Origin: an uncultured Paenibacillaceae bacterium
GTDB taxonomy: Bacteria; Bacillota; Bacilli; Paenibacillales; DA-C8
Direction of reading: 5' to 3'
DNA length: 22,465 nt
NCBI GenBank assembly: GCA_937957685.1
Contig: CALGAO010000052.1
Span: forward strand, 1 to 22,465
In this document: positions 8,448-16,246 of the stretch, piece by piece
How positions within the stretch are numbered: the stretch's first letter is position 1
Layout of the letters: each line of letters starts with the position of its first letter
Position numbers and translations under genes: made by a program
The notes under the pieces: model-generated
Seen by the model: the letters and a program-made list of their open reading frames with translations, nothing else
Told to the model about the DNA's origin: nothing
Database searches by the model: none

Positions 8448-10004
8448 CTAGCCTTGTTCACCAGCTTTATATTGAAACCAGTCGAAATATGCCGGAGTCG
8501 AACAACGCCTGCCATTACCTGTTGCATAAAGTCCGATGTAGACACCCGTATATCCTCCCGCCACTTCCGTGGACAGCAAATAGCACTCTCCGGAGCCAAA
8601 TGCCTTCCGATCGCCACCTGTTTCCTCATAGAAAAACGTATACTGGTGCGGGTCAGCCGTAACGCCAAGGATCAGCTCCGAGCTCTCTACCCTTGCCGCT
8701 CTCTCGATCTTCCACAAGGACCCGATGCGGCGGCGGAGGATGACCTTGCGATTGGCGTCAGAGTCGCAGGTGAGGGCGATCTCATAATGGAATCTTTCAT
8801 TCATAAAAACGGTGAGCCCCGCTTCCTCCCCTTCCCGAACCGGTTCGAAACGGAGCAGGGTCGAAGCCTCGCAAGCGAAATGCTGCTGTCTCCTTCCCAG
8901 GAAGGCAGGGGATCCGAGATCATCCAGCGATACCTCCGAGCCATGGAGCGTCAGCCATCCCGGTCTCTCATCCAGCGACCAATCCTCCGCCCGGGGATTT
9001 CTCAGGAAGTTCCAATGAAGCTGCAGCTTGCGTCCATCGAAATCATCCCGCTCAACCCATGGAAGCTCAGGCTCCAACGCCAGCGAACCGGCCTTCATCC
9101 TCTCCGACACCCTGCCATTGTCGCCGATGATCGGCCAGCCGTCCTCTTTCCAGGCAACCGGTGCGAGGAAGGTCTCTCTTCCCAGATGGTGATGCTGGCC
9201 GGAGAAAGGAACCGACACGGGGCGGAATCCGAGAAACACCGCCCACCAACTGCCGTCCGCCAATTGGACAAGATCCGCATGCCCCGTTCCCTGGATAGAA
9301 CCATGACCATCCCGATGGGTCAGTATCGGATTCGCGGGATTGCTTTCGAACGGTCCATAGGGCGTTTTGCCGCGTGCGATGGTCACCATGTGTCCGTAGC
9401 TCGTCCCGCCTTCGGCGATCACCAGATAATACATGCCGCCTATCCGATAGAGGTGCGGTCCTTCCGGTGCGATGGCCCCCGTTCCTTCCCAGATCAGCCT
9501 TCGTTCCGTCAGCAACTCGCCGGTGGCGATATCCAACTCGGCCTGATAGATCCCCGGTGTCTCCGAGGAGAAGAGCTCATTGGTTCCTGTCAGATAAACC
9601 TTGCCATCTTCGTCGAAGAACAGCGTAGGATCGATCCCGGGCCAATCCAGCCATACCGGTTCGGACCAGGGCCCTTCTGGCCGCTCTGCCCAGACGAAGA
9701 AATTGCGCATGCTGTTCATATTGGTCGTGATCATATAGAACCGTCCCCGATAATAACGAATGGTCGGCGCATAAATGCCCATCGAGCTCCTGCATCCTTC
9801 CAGATCCAGCTGGCTTCGTCTGGTCAGACAATGGCCGATCTGCCGCCAGTGAACGAGATCCCGGCTGTGGAAGATCGGCACGCCGGGGTAATATTGAAAC
9901 GAACTGGTGACGAGGTAGAAGTCCGAACCCACCCTGCAGATGCTGGGATCAGGATGAAAGCCCGGTATGACCGGATTCATGTAGAATGGTTCAGGTGTTG
10001 ACAA
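8448..10004 (-). CDS. glycoside hydrolase family 43 (beta-xylosidase/alpha-L-arabinofuranosidase type)
   Basis: Inverting glycosidase of about 520 residues: an N-terminal five-blade beta-propeller (to about 300) and a C-terminal concanavalin-like beta-sandwich (about 325-515), as in GH43 beta-xylosidases. Numbered from a GTG at 10013, the catalytic base is Asp22 (FHPDPSI), the pKa modulator Asp128 (GIDPTLF) and the acid Glu184 (APEGPHLYR). The GTG abuts AGGAGG with no spacer, so the TTG at 10004, nine bases after AGGAGG, is the likelier start and is used here. No signal peptide; cytoplasmic. It starts about 18-27 bp after the DUF4038-type gene, in the same operon. Specificity between xylose and arabinose cannot be told from the sequence. 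Confidence 0.92.
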   Translation of the reverse strand: MSTPEPFYMNPVIPGFHPDPSICRVGSDFYLVTSSFQYYPGVPIFHSRDLVHWRQIGHCLTRRSQLDLEGCRSSMGIYAPTIRYYRGRFYMITTNMNSMRNFFVWAERPEGPWSEPVWLDWPGIDPTLFFDEDGKVYLTGTNELFSSETPGIYQAELDIATGELLTERRLIWEGTGAIAPEGPHLYRIGGMYYLVIAEGGTSYGHMVTIARGKTPYGPFESNPANPILTHRDGHGSIQGTGHADLVQLADGSWWAVFLGFRPVSVPFSGQHHHLGRETFLAPVAWKEDGWPIIGDNGRVSERMKAGSLALEPELPWVERDDFDGRKLQLHWNFLRNPRAEDWSLDERPGWLTLHGSEVSLDDLGSPAFLGRRQQHFACEASTLLRFEPVREGEEAGLTVFMNERFHYEIALTCDSDANRKVILRRRIGSLWKIERAARVESSELILGVTADPHQYTFFYEETGGDRKAFGSGECYLLSTEVAGGYTGVYIGLYATGNGRRCSTPAYFDWFQYKAGEQG

Positions 10005-10021
10005 GTCGTTCACCCTCCTGA

Positions 10022-11551
10022 CTAGCTCACCTTTCTCGCCAGGATCGCCATGCCTTCCTTCGCCGGCAGCGGTACTCTGGTCTTGCCGCTGGCTCGCGGG
10101 ATGACCGTCTGGCGCGTCATCTCCCAGACATCGATGACTTCGATCTCATACTGCGAATGATCAGGCAGGTCCAATGTGCATACGTGCATGCAGCTTCTGC
10201 CCAGGTACCGGAGCAAGCATTCATCTCCATACCGCACCATACTGGGCTCCAATCTGAACAGCAACAGCTCGCGATCGCCAGAGGGCATCTGCGCCAATCC
10301 CCTGATTAATGGATTGTTCTCGATTTGTTCTTGCCATTGCGGATCATGGGGATCGAGCAGTCTTCTCTGCTCAGGCTGAAGCTCTCCCGGAATGCTGCTC
10401 ATGATCTCCCGCAGGAAGCGGATGCGCTCGACGCTATCCCCATGCAGCTCTCCGCCCTTGGCCCACCAGAGCACCTCATCCTCCCTGTAAATGGTCTCCC
10501 CATGCGTGCAATAGGCGCCATTCGCGATGCTCTCCCAGAAGCGGTGCACCATTTCGAAGGCCGAGAGATTCCCCCAACCTTCCTCGATCGTTCCTTCATA
10601 TCCGCACTCGTCGATGATGACCGGCTTCCGGTACGTTTCCCGCCAGTAACCGATCATGTGAAGAAAGCTTGACTGAATGGAGCAATGCGTCACCCAAGGT
10701 TGGCTGTGATCATACAACGGGATGCAGTTATGAACGGATATCAGATGATGGTACGGGTCCTCCCGACGGATGAAGCTGCCGAACGCTTCCCAATCATCGC
10801 TGCCTTTTGCAGCCATAAGGTCATATTCATTGGCCAGGCTCCACCACACATTGCGATAAGCGGACAACCTTCGGACACAGTAATCGAGATAGACGAGATC
10901 CTCCTCCCTGCTCATGTCGGAGAAGCCCCAGCGGTCATAGGGATGAAAGAGGATCAGATCCGCTTCGATCCCCATCTCCATCAGCGCGCCGATCTGCGTC
11001 TCGAGATGCTCCCAGAAGGCGAAGTCCGGACGGTGCACATCCCAGGTATCATCCGCCTTTTTCCTGAACGGATACACCTCCGGTTCATTGAAGTTGTACG
11101 TATAGCTTTTCGGGAAGACGCACATCCGGATCTTGTTGAAGGGGCTCGCGGCAAGCGTCTGCTTCGTCCGCTCGACGAGTTCCCGCGGCTGATGCGTCCA
11201 GGCATAGCAGGTCGTGCCGAACGGGTGATAGCGGGTGCCGTCCGCGTACCGGAACCCCATGCCATCGGTGATGACGGGACCATGATTGTTGCCCATGGCC
11301 AGCACGCATTCGAAGGAGCCGGCAACGGTCTCCGCATGGGAGGATCTGACTTCATAGCTCCATATACCGATCTGCTGCGGCATGAAACGGATCCGGTATT
11401 CCCCGTTGCCATTGTAGAACCCCTTGATGCGCTGCCTGCAGTCGCCGCTCACGAACTCGGCCTGAATATCGACTGCCACGTGAGAGCCTTCCGGCTCCCT
11501 GCCCTGGATGATCAGCTCGAAAATGCCGTATTGCTCAACTTGCTTCATCAT
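10022..11551 (-). CDS. DUF5060/DUF4038-type glycoside hydrolase (GH140-related, clan GH-A-like)
   Basis: Predicted cytoplasmic glycosidase of 509 residues: an N-terminal beta-sandwich (DUF5060-like, about 5-80), a TIM-barrel (DUF4038-like, about 85-400) beginning with FRYADGTRYHPFGTTCYAW, and a C-terminal beta domain (about 420-509). Catalytic candidates are the acid/base Glu242 in SLANEYD and the nucleophile Glu315 in VIIDECGYEG, the usual clan GH-A pair. GH140 apiosidases are the best-known relatives; members of this broader group act on varied plant glycans, so apiose is only one option. Two ATGs (11551, 11548) follow GAGGTGA; the second has the better spacing. It lies directly after the broken gene and presumably depends on operator A. 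Confidence 0.85.
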   Translation of the reverse strand: MMKQVEQYGIFELIIQGREPEGSHVAVDIQAEFVSGDCRQRIKGFYNGNGEYRIRFMPQQIGIWSYEVRSSHAETVAGSFECVLAMGNNHGPVITDGMGFRYADGTRYHPFGTTCYAWTHQPRELVERTKQTLAASPFNKIRMCVFPKSYTYNFNEPEVYPFRKKADDTWDVHRPDFAFWEHLETQIGALMEMGIEADLILFHPYDRWGFSDMSREEDLVYLDYCVRRLSAYRNVWWSLANEYDLMAAKGSDDWEAFGSFIRREDPYHHLISVHNCIPLYDHSQPWVTHCSIQSSFLHMIGYWRETYRKPVIIDECGYEGTIEEGWGNLSAFEMVHRFWESIANGAYCTHGETIYREDEVLWWAKGGELHGDSVERIRFLREIMSSIPGELQPEQRRLLDPHDPQWQEQIENNPLIRGLAQMPSGDRELLLFRLEPSMVRYGDECLLRYLGRSCMHVCTLDLPDHSQYEIEVIDVWEMTRQTVIPRASGKTRVPLPAKEGMAILARKVS

Positions 11552-11582
11552 TGGTCACCTCGTTCAGAGTAATGGTCAGATG

Positions 11583-12121
11583 TTATCGCCCCGTCTCCTG
11601 TTCGTGCTCATTTAAACCATACCTGGAGGCGATCTCTCCCGGATCGAGCCCGCCGAACATCTCCGCCATGAAAACATCCCGGAGATTCGCTGATGCTCCT
11701 CAGCGGACAGTCCGGTGTCCTGTATCGAATCCTTCGTCTCGGAAGCCATCGTCTTCATCAACCTGAGCGCCTGGATCATCGCCTGTTCGTCGGTCAGCGC
11801 CACCTCCTCCAGCGGCAGAGCGTGAAGCTGCGTGATGTTGGCTTGCATGTGCAGCTTCAGCCGACGGAGGAAATCGTCATAATCCCGATCAACGGTCCAT
11901 GCCGCCTCGGCCAGTGCCTGAAGACGCAACGAGATCATGGATTCAAGCTGTTCTTCGGTGATGATCCGCTTCCATGACACCGACACCAGGCCTACCGGTG
12001 TATGAAGCTGTCCTCGCATATCTGGAAGTTCCAGCGGATGCGGTTCGATGATCATCTCTGACCACTCCGGCTTCGAACCCTTGATGCCGAGGAAGCCATA
12101 CATCATTTTATACAGCGGCAA
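11583..12121 (-). pseudogene. broken gene: alpha-L-rhamnosidase-like C-terminal remnant joined to an unrecognised helical tail
   Basis: The reading frame opens at 12121 with a TTG lacking a ribosome-binding site, directly after an in-frame TGA. Its first 50 residues (LYKMMYGFLGIKG, then MIIEPHPLEL and SVSWKR) resemble the end of the C-terminal beta domain of GH78 alpha-L-rhamnosidases. The catalytic barrel, which should lie upstream, is absent. After about residue 52 comes a charged helical stretch I do not recognise. Near 11690 the frame shifts: continuing in the other frame gives a coherent ending (MAEMFGGLDPGEIASRYG...) to a TAA at 11583, whereas the original frame degenerates to a stop at 11612. 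So the gene has lost its front and carries a frameshift. Operator A lies 75 bp upstream, so transcription of the following genes is probably kept. Confidence 0.6.
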
Positions 12122-12169
12122 GTTTCATCGCATGCTCATCCGAAAACGAAATCTGCTAGTTCCCTTTTA

Positions 12170-12236
12170 CCATAATGGAACAGAATGCCTGTTCACTTGC
12201 AGTTTCCCGACAACATCACTGACAGTTTGCCGACAA
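12170..12236 (-). promoter_or_regulatory. operator A plus promoter region of the remnant-DUF4038-GH43 unit
   Basis: Direct repeats CTTGCAGTTTCCCGACAA (12196-12213) and CTGACAGTTTGCCGACAA (12219-12236), again 23 bp start to start. The -10 here is less clear: CATTAT on the minus strand at 12172-12177 is shifted by 2 bp relative to operators B, C and D. The site points leftward like the other three. Confidence 0.65.
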
Positions 12237-12629
12237 CCTGTGGCTGCCCCTCCTCCGCCGAAAAACGGAACGTCGATTCGCTATTTCTGTCAGGACGGCC
12301 GTTTTCCGGAATCTAACAGAACGTCAGTGCGTTATTGGATGATTTTGGATGGTTTAGGGCGACTCACTCAAAGATGCCCTTGCGCGGCCAGCATGTTCGT
12401 CGGGAAGGCTCCTTCCCCCATCGTTCTTCAGCCAATAACCGGTGTACAAAGGCCGTTTCTGGCGTCCGCCTTCCTTCATACTATACAACAATCGTCCTGA
12501 GTGATGGCGTACAGCGGAGCCGGCAGGTTTACCTCCATGCCGCACATGGGAACAGAGGCAACCCGGCATCCACCTCATCGCGCCAGGCTCCACTCAGGCT
12601 GCACGGGCACTTCCACAGGAGGTGAGTCG
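12237..12629. other. gene-free stretch between the sugar locus and the polysaccharide operon
   Basis: No coding region is supported in these 393 bases. They contain a degenerate direct repeat (12264-12285 and 12315-12336, 51-bp period) and a tight inverted repeat GGGAAGG/CCTTCCC (12402-12417). The plus-strand promoter of the following operon should lie here, but no convincing -35/-10 pair was found. Some open frame precedes the glycosyltransferase start but has no SD. Confidence 0.5.
12264..12336. repeat. degenerate direct repeat, 51-bp period
   Basis: GAACGTCGATTCGCTATT in the first copy (from 12268) and GAACGTCAGTGCGTTATT in the second (from 12319) match at about 13 of 18 positions, each preceded by AAC and one variable base. 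It resembles the short intergenic repeats often scattered in Paenibacillus genomes, but that comparison is from memory. Confidence 0.35.
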
Positions 12630-14030
12630 ATGTCGGGCAAGACGTTCATGCTGTTCTCCCATATCTGCAATCCCGCGCATATGACCGGAGCGGAGAAATA
12701 TCTGCTGCTTCTCGTTCAGGAGCTGATGCCTTACCGCAGGGTGATCCTCGTCGTGCCGAATGAAGGCATGCTGGCGCAGGAAGCTCGGAAGCTCGGATGC
12801 GAGGTGCGGGTTCATTCCTATCCGCTCGTCTGGCAGCTGTGGAATCCAGGACCTGACCTGCCGGCTGAGGAGCATCACTGGCTGCAATCCCGGGAGCTCG
12901 TGATGCTGATGAATCTGCTGCATATGCACCGTCCGGATGCGGTCATCGTGAACACCTGCGTCAATGCCCTGCCGGCGTTGGCGGCCAGCCGCCTCGGCAT
13001 CCCTGTCCTCTGGATGATGACCGAGGTGATGAGAACGGGTCCTCACGCGCCGTATGCGGTCTCCTGGATCCATCGCCATGCCACCTGGATCGGCGGCATC
13101 TCCGATGCGACGCTCAGCGTCTTCCGAAGCTCGGGCCTCGAAGCGAAGACGCTGATGCTCCAGCCTTCCTGGCGTCCGGAGCAGTATCGCCCGCAGAGCT
13201 GGAACCAGCGACGCAGACAGCTGCGGGCAACGTACGGCATCGGACCGCAGTCCATGCTCATCGGCTACATCGTATCCGACATCACGCCGCCCAAAGGGTT
13301 CGATCACTTCGTGGAGATGGCGCTCCGGCTATGTCCGGCATACCCGCAGGCGCATTTCCTGATCATCGGACAGGTGGCGGATCGCGCTTATTATGACCGC
13401 ACCTTGCAGGCCCTGCATGGCTCCGGCCATGCGGCCCGCTTCGTCCTGATCCCCTATCATCAGTCGATCGAGGCCGTCTATCCGGCGATGGATCTGCTCG
13501 TCGTGCCGAGCCTGATTCCCGAGGGCTTCGGACTGACCGCGATGGAGGGCATGATCTTCGGCAAGCCGGTCGTCGCCTATCGCCACGGCGGCCTGGAGGA
13601 GATTCTGAACCGGACGGGCATGGGCGCGCTGCTCGTCCCTCCAGGCGATGTCGCCCAGCTTGCGGAGACCGTATCCGGGCTGATCAGCGATCGGAACAGG
13701 CTGCTTGCCACGGGCAGGGAAGCGCAGCGAGCCGTCCATACGGCCTTTGGCATCGAGACGTACCGGTCCAGACTTCGCCAGATTCTGCACACGATGGATC
13801 AGGCCATGGAAGCTGTGGAACGGCACCATGCGCAGCAGCGCGCCGGCATCCCGGACGGCAGTCTGCTGAGAGGCGCACAGACACCGGCGGTCTTCCTCAT
13901 CCAGAACGGAAGGAAGCGGCCCTTCACCAGTGAAGCGGCCTTTCTCTCGGCAGGTTGCTCATGGCAACAGATCCGCACCGTGGATGAGTCCGTGCTTCAG
14001 TGGTTCCCGAACGGGATGCCGATCAGCTGA
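12630..14030 (+). CDS. glycosyltransferase family 4 with extra C-terminal module
   Basis: GT-B-fold retaining glycosyltransferase of 466 residues, first gene of the polysaccharide operon. The N-terminal acceptor domain begins with MLFSHICNPAHMTGAEKYLL (G-A-E-K is typical of the acceptor loop). The donor-binding half carries YIVSDITPPKGFD and the E-x7-E motif EGFGLTAMEG (298-307), which binds the nucleotide sugar. Residues about 420-466 (FLIQNGRKRPFTSEAAF..., ending FPNGMPI) form a short separate module of unknown role after an alpha-helical linker. The ATG at 12630 follows GGAGGTGA. The frame is open further upstream to 12501 but that part lacks an SD. Cytoplasmic face of the membrane; acceptor and donor unknown. 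Confidence 0.9.
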   Translation: MSGKTFMLFSHICNPAHMTGAEKYLLLLVQELMPYRRVILVVPNEGMLAQEARKLGCEVRVHSYPLVWQLWNPGPDLPAEEHHWLQSRELVMLMNLLHMHRPDAVIVNTCVNALPALAASRLGIPVLWMMTEVMRTGPHAPYAVSWIHRHATWIGGISDATLSVFRSSGLEAKTLMLQPSWRPEQYRPQSWNQRRRQLRATYGIGPQSMLIGYIVSDITPPKGFDHFVEMALRLCPAYPQAHFLIIGQVADRAYYDRTLQALHGSGHAARFVLIPYHQSIEAVYPAMDLLVVPSLIPEGFGLTAMEGMIFGKPVVAYRHGGLEEILNRTGMGALLVPPGDVAQLAETVSGLISDRNRLLATGREAQRAVHTAFGIETYRSRLRQILHTMDQAMEAVERHHAQQRAGIPDGSLLRGAQTPAVFLIQNGRKRPFTSEAAFLSAGCSWQQIRTVDESVLQWFPNGMPIS

Positions 14031-14114
14031 GCATGGTGCGGTCGAAGGCCACAGACCGATTGCCCCGGTGCGGCAGGGCTATGAAGTGTAGCATGAAGGT
14101 GGTGACAGGGAGCG

Positions 14115-15125
14115 ATGAACATCATGACCATCGTGGGAACGAGGCCGGAGATCATCCGTCTGAGTCTCATCATCGCCAGGCTGGACCGATATGCGGATCG
14201 GCATGTGCTCGTGCATACCGGGCAGAACTTTACGGACTCGCTCTCCGGCGTATTCTTCCGCGAACTCGGCATCCGCAAGCCGGATATCATCCTCAGCCGA
14301 CAGCAACGCTCCTTCGGCGGCCAGATCGCGGTCATGTTCGAGAAACTGGAGCGGCTGCTGGAAGCGGAGCGGCCGGATCGCGTGCTCGTACTCGGCGATA
14401 CGAACAGCGCCCTGTCGGCGATCCTTGCGGAGCGCATGGGCATCCCGGTGGCGCATATGGAAGCGGGCAACCGCTGCTTCGACATGAGCGTGCCGGAGGA
14501 GATCAACCGCCGCATCATCGACTCGGTATCGAGCATCAACATGCCGTACACGCCGCAGAGCAAGATGAACCTGCTTCGGGAAGGCGTGCCGACGAATCGC
14601 ATCGTGCTGACGGGCAATCCCATCTTCGAAGTGTTGGAAGCATACAGGGAGCGGATCGAAGCCAGCGACATCCTGCAGAGGCTCGGACTCGGCAGGGAAG
14701 GCTATGTGCTCGTCACCATCCATCGGGCGGAGAACGTGGATCGGCACGACCAGCTGCTCGGGATCATACGCGGTCTGAACCTGGTGGCGGAGAGGTTCGG
14801 CATGCGCCTGATCACCAGTCTGCACCCGCGCACGCGCTCGCGACTGGGCCAGACAGGCACGGCCGCTCTGCATCCCCTGATCGAGCTGCATGAACCGTTC
14901 GGCTTCTTCGATTTCGTCAAGCTCGAGAAGAATGCCGCTTGCGTGCTCACCGACAGCGGCACCGTCCAGGAGGAATGCTGCCTCTTCCGCGTGCCTGCGG
15001 TGACGGTGCGCACGACCACGGAGCGGCCGGAAACCGTCGATTGCGGCAGCAATATCGTCTCGGGCGTATCGCCGGAGAGCATCCTGCGGGCTGCCGAGAT
15101 TCAACTGTATTCTAATCGCATCTGA
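14115..15125 (+). CDS. UDP-N-acetylglucosamine 2-epimerase family protein (WecB-type), truncated by in-frame TGA
   Basis: Non-hydrolysing UDP-HexNAc 2-epimerase of 336 residues as encoded. Family hallmarks are the start TIVGTRPEIIR, VHTGQNF, LVLGDTNSA, HMEAGNRCFDMSVPEEINRR, TIHRAENVD and LTDSGTVQEECC, so both Rossmann halves and the active-site residues are present. It breaks off at ...LYSNRI with TGA (15123-15125). Relatives run to about 360-380 residues, and the missing end is still encoded in the same frame to 15227. The ATG at 14115 follows AGGGAGCG. Beside a CapD-type dehydratase and an RmlD-type reductase, it fits the FnlC/WbvD role (C-2 epimerisation of a UDP-HexNAc to finish a UDP-2-acetamido-2,6-dideoxy-L-hexose) rather than UDP-ManNAc synthesis. 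Whether the truncated enzyme works is unknown. Confidence 0.85.
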   Translation: MNIMTIVGTRPEIIRLSLIIARLDRYADRHVLVHTGQNFTDSLSGVFFRELGIRKPDIILSRQQRSFGGQIAVMFEKLERLLEAERPDRVLVLGDTNSALSAILAERMGIPVAHMEAGNRCFDMSVPEEINRRIIDSVSSINMPYTPQSKMNLLREGVPTNRIVLTGNPIFEVLEAYRERIEASDILQRLGLGREGYVLVTIHRAENVDRHDQLLGIIRGLNLVAERFGMRLITSLHPRTRSRLGQTGTAALHPLIELHEPFGFFDFVKLEKNAACVLTDSGTVQEECCLFRVPAVTVRTTTERPETVDCGSNIVSGVSPESILRAAEIQLYSNRI

Positions 15126-15227
15126 AATTTCCCCGAAGGCTATACCGAGCCCAACGTATCCGACAAGGTCGTCCGCTTCCTGCACGGTTACGTGCCGGGA
15201 CGCCGGAGTCAGACGTCTGGCTGTTGA
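15126..15227 (+). pseudogene. detached C-terminal tail of the 2-epimerase, in frame after TGA
   Basis: Directly after the TGA, the same frame continues for 33 codons (NFPEGYTEPNVSDKVVRFLHGY...) to a second TGA at 15225. GY-x-E-x-NVS-x-KVV-x-FL is the usual last helix of the family, so this is the lost end of the preceding gene. A single TGG-to-TGA change (Trp is common just before this motif) would explain it. Confidence 0.75.
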
Positions 15228-15259
15228 TTCATAGAATGACCATAAGAGGTGGGCGGTGG

Positions 15260-16246
15260 ATGTTTGAAGGCAAACGCATCTTGATAACCGGAGGTACGGG
15301 ATCCTGGGGACATGAGCTCGTCCGGCAGCTTCTGACGCAGAATCCGGAGAAGATCGTCATCTACTCCCGCAGCGAAGCCAGTCAGGTGGCGATGAAGAGG
15401 GAGTTCGACGATCCCCGGCTGCACTTCTGCATCGGAGATATCCGCGACAAGGCGGCGCTCACGCAAGCGTGTGAGGATATGCATTACATCTATCACCTGG
15501 CCGCCCTGAAGCACGTCCCGGTGTGCGAAGATCAGCCGTACGAGGCGCTCAAGACCAATGTCAACGGCACGGCCAATGTCATCGAAGCGGCGATCGAGAA
15601 CCGCGTGGAGCGGGTCATCTATATCTCCACCGACAAGGCGGCCAATTCCTCCAATTTCTATGGACTGACCAAGTCCATCGGCGAGAAGCTGATCGTGCAC
15701 GCCAACACCCTTCCCTCCAGAACGAAATTCGTCTGCGTGCGCGGCGGCAACGTCCTGGGCACCAACGGCAGCGTCATCCACATCTTCATGAACCAGCTCC
15801 GCCGCAAACAGGAGATCGGCATCACCGACGCCCAGATGACGCGTTTCTTCCTGACGCTGGAGGATGCGATCAAACTGCTGTTCAAGGCTTCCAGAGAGGC
15901 GCTCGGCGGGGAGATCTTCGTCATGATCATGCCGTCCTGCCGCATCATCGATCTTGCCGACGTGCTCGCCGAAGAGCTGGGGGTCACCAATTACAGGTTA
16001 CGGGAGCTGGGCATCCGGCCAGGCGAGAAGATCCACGAGATCCTGTATTCCGAGTATGAAAGCCAGCACACGGTCGTCTACGACCACGAATACCTGGTCA
16101 TCCTCCCCTCACTCGAGATTCCGGGCCTGAAGGAGGCGTATCGCGCTTATCCGCCTGTGAAGAACAGAACCTACAGCTCCGCCGATTCGCTGATGTCCCG
16201 CGAGGAGATCCGGCAGATGCTGAAGAAAGGGCGGTTTCTGCCATGA
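15260..16246 (+). CDS. CapD/FlaA1-type nucleotide-sugar 4,6-dehydratase (inverting)
   Basis: Short-chain dehydrogenase of 328 residues, NAD(P)-dependent, predicted to convert UDP-GlcNAc to a 4-keto-6-deoxy sugar. Seen: cofactor loop GGTGSWG (11-17), STDK (123-126) and catalytic Tyr134-x3-Lys138 (YGLTK). The Tyr is kept, as in FlaA1/PseB, unlike the Met found there in some FnlA-type enzymes. The C-terminal IRPGEKIHEIL is the classic polysaccharide-biosynthesis signature. The ATG at 15260 follows AGAGGTGGGCGG; an in-frame TTG at 15224 has no SD. Its stop overlaps the next gene's start by 4 bp, indicating translational coupling. It lacks the membrane domain of long CapD proteins, so it is soluble. 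Confidence 0.9.
   Translation: MFEGKRILITGGTGSWGHELVRQLLTQNPEKIVIYSRSEASQVAMKREFDDPRLHFCIGDIRDKAALTQACEDMHYIYHLAALKHVPVCEDQPYEALKTNVNGTANVIEAAIENRVERVIYISTDKAANSSNFYGLTKSIGEKLIVHANTLPSRTKFVCVRGGNVLGTNGSVIHIFMNQLRRKQEIGITDAQMTRFFLTLEDAIKLLFKASREALGGEIFVMIMPSCRIIDLADVLAEELGVTNYRLRELGIRPGEKIHEILYSEYESQHTVVYDHEYLVILPSLEIPGLKEAYRAYPPVKNRTYSSADSLMSREEIRQMLKKGRFLP

Noticed and set aside
8454..10001. 515-codon open frame opposite the GH43 gene
   Set aside because: Shadow frame; catalytic motifs are on the minus strand.
12402..12417. GGGAAGG/CCTTCCC inverted repeat as a terminator
   Set aside because: The loop is too tight and there is no U-tract on either strand.
15123..15125. TGA as a selenocysteine codon in the 2-epimerase
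   Set aside because: The family has no Sec/Cys at this place, no selenoprotein hairpin is evident after the codon, and Trp loss explains it more simply.
15523..16059. Second frame inside the CapD-type gene
   Set aside because: Arg/His-rich off-frame translation without a ribosome-binding site.
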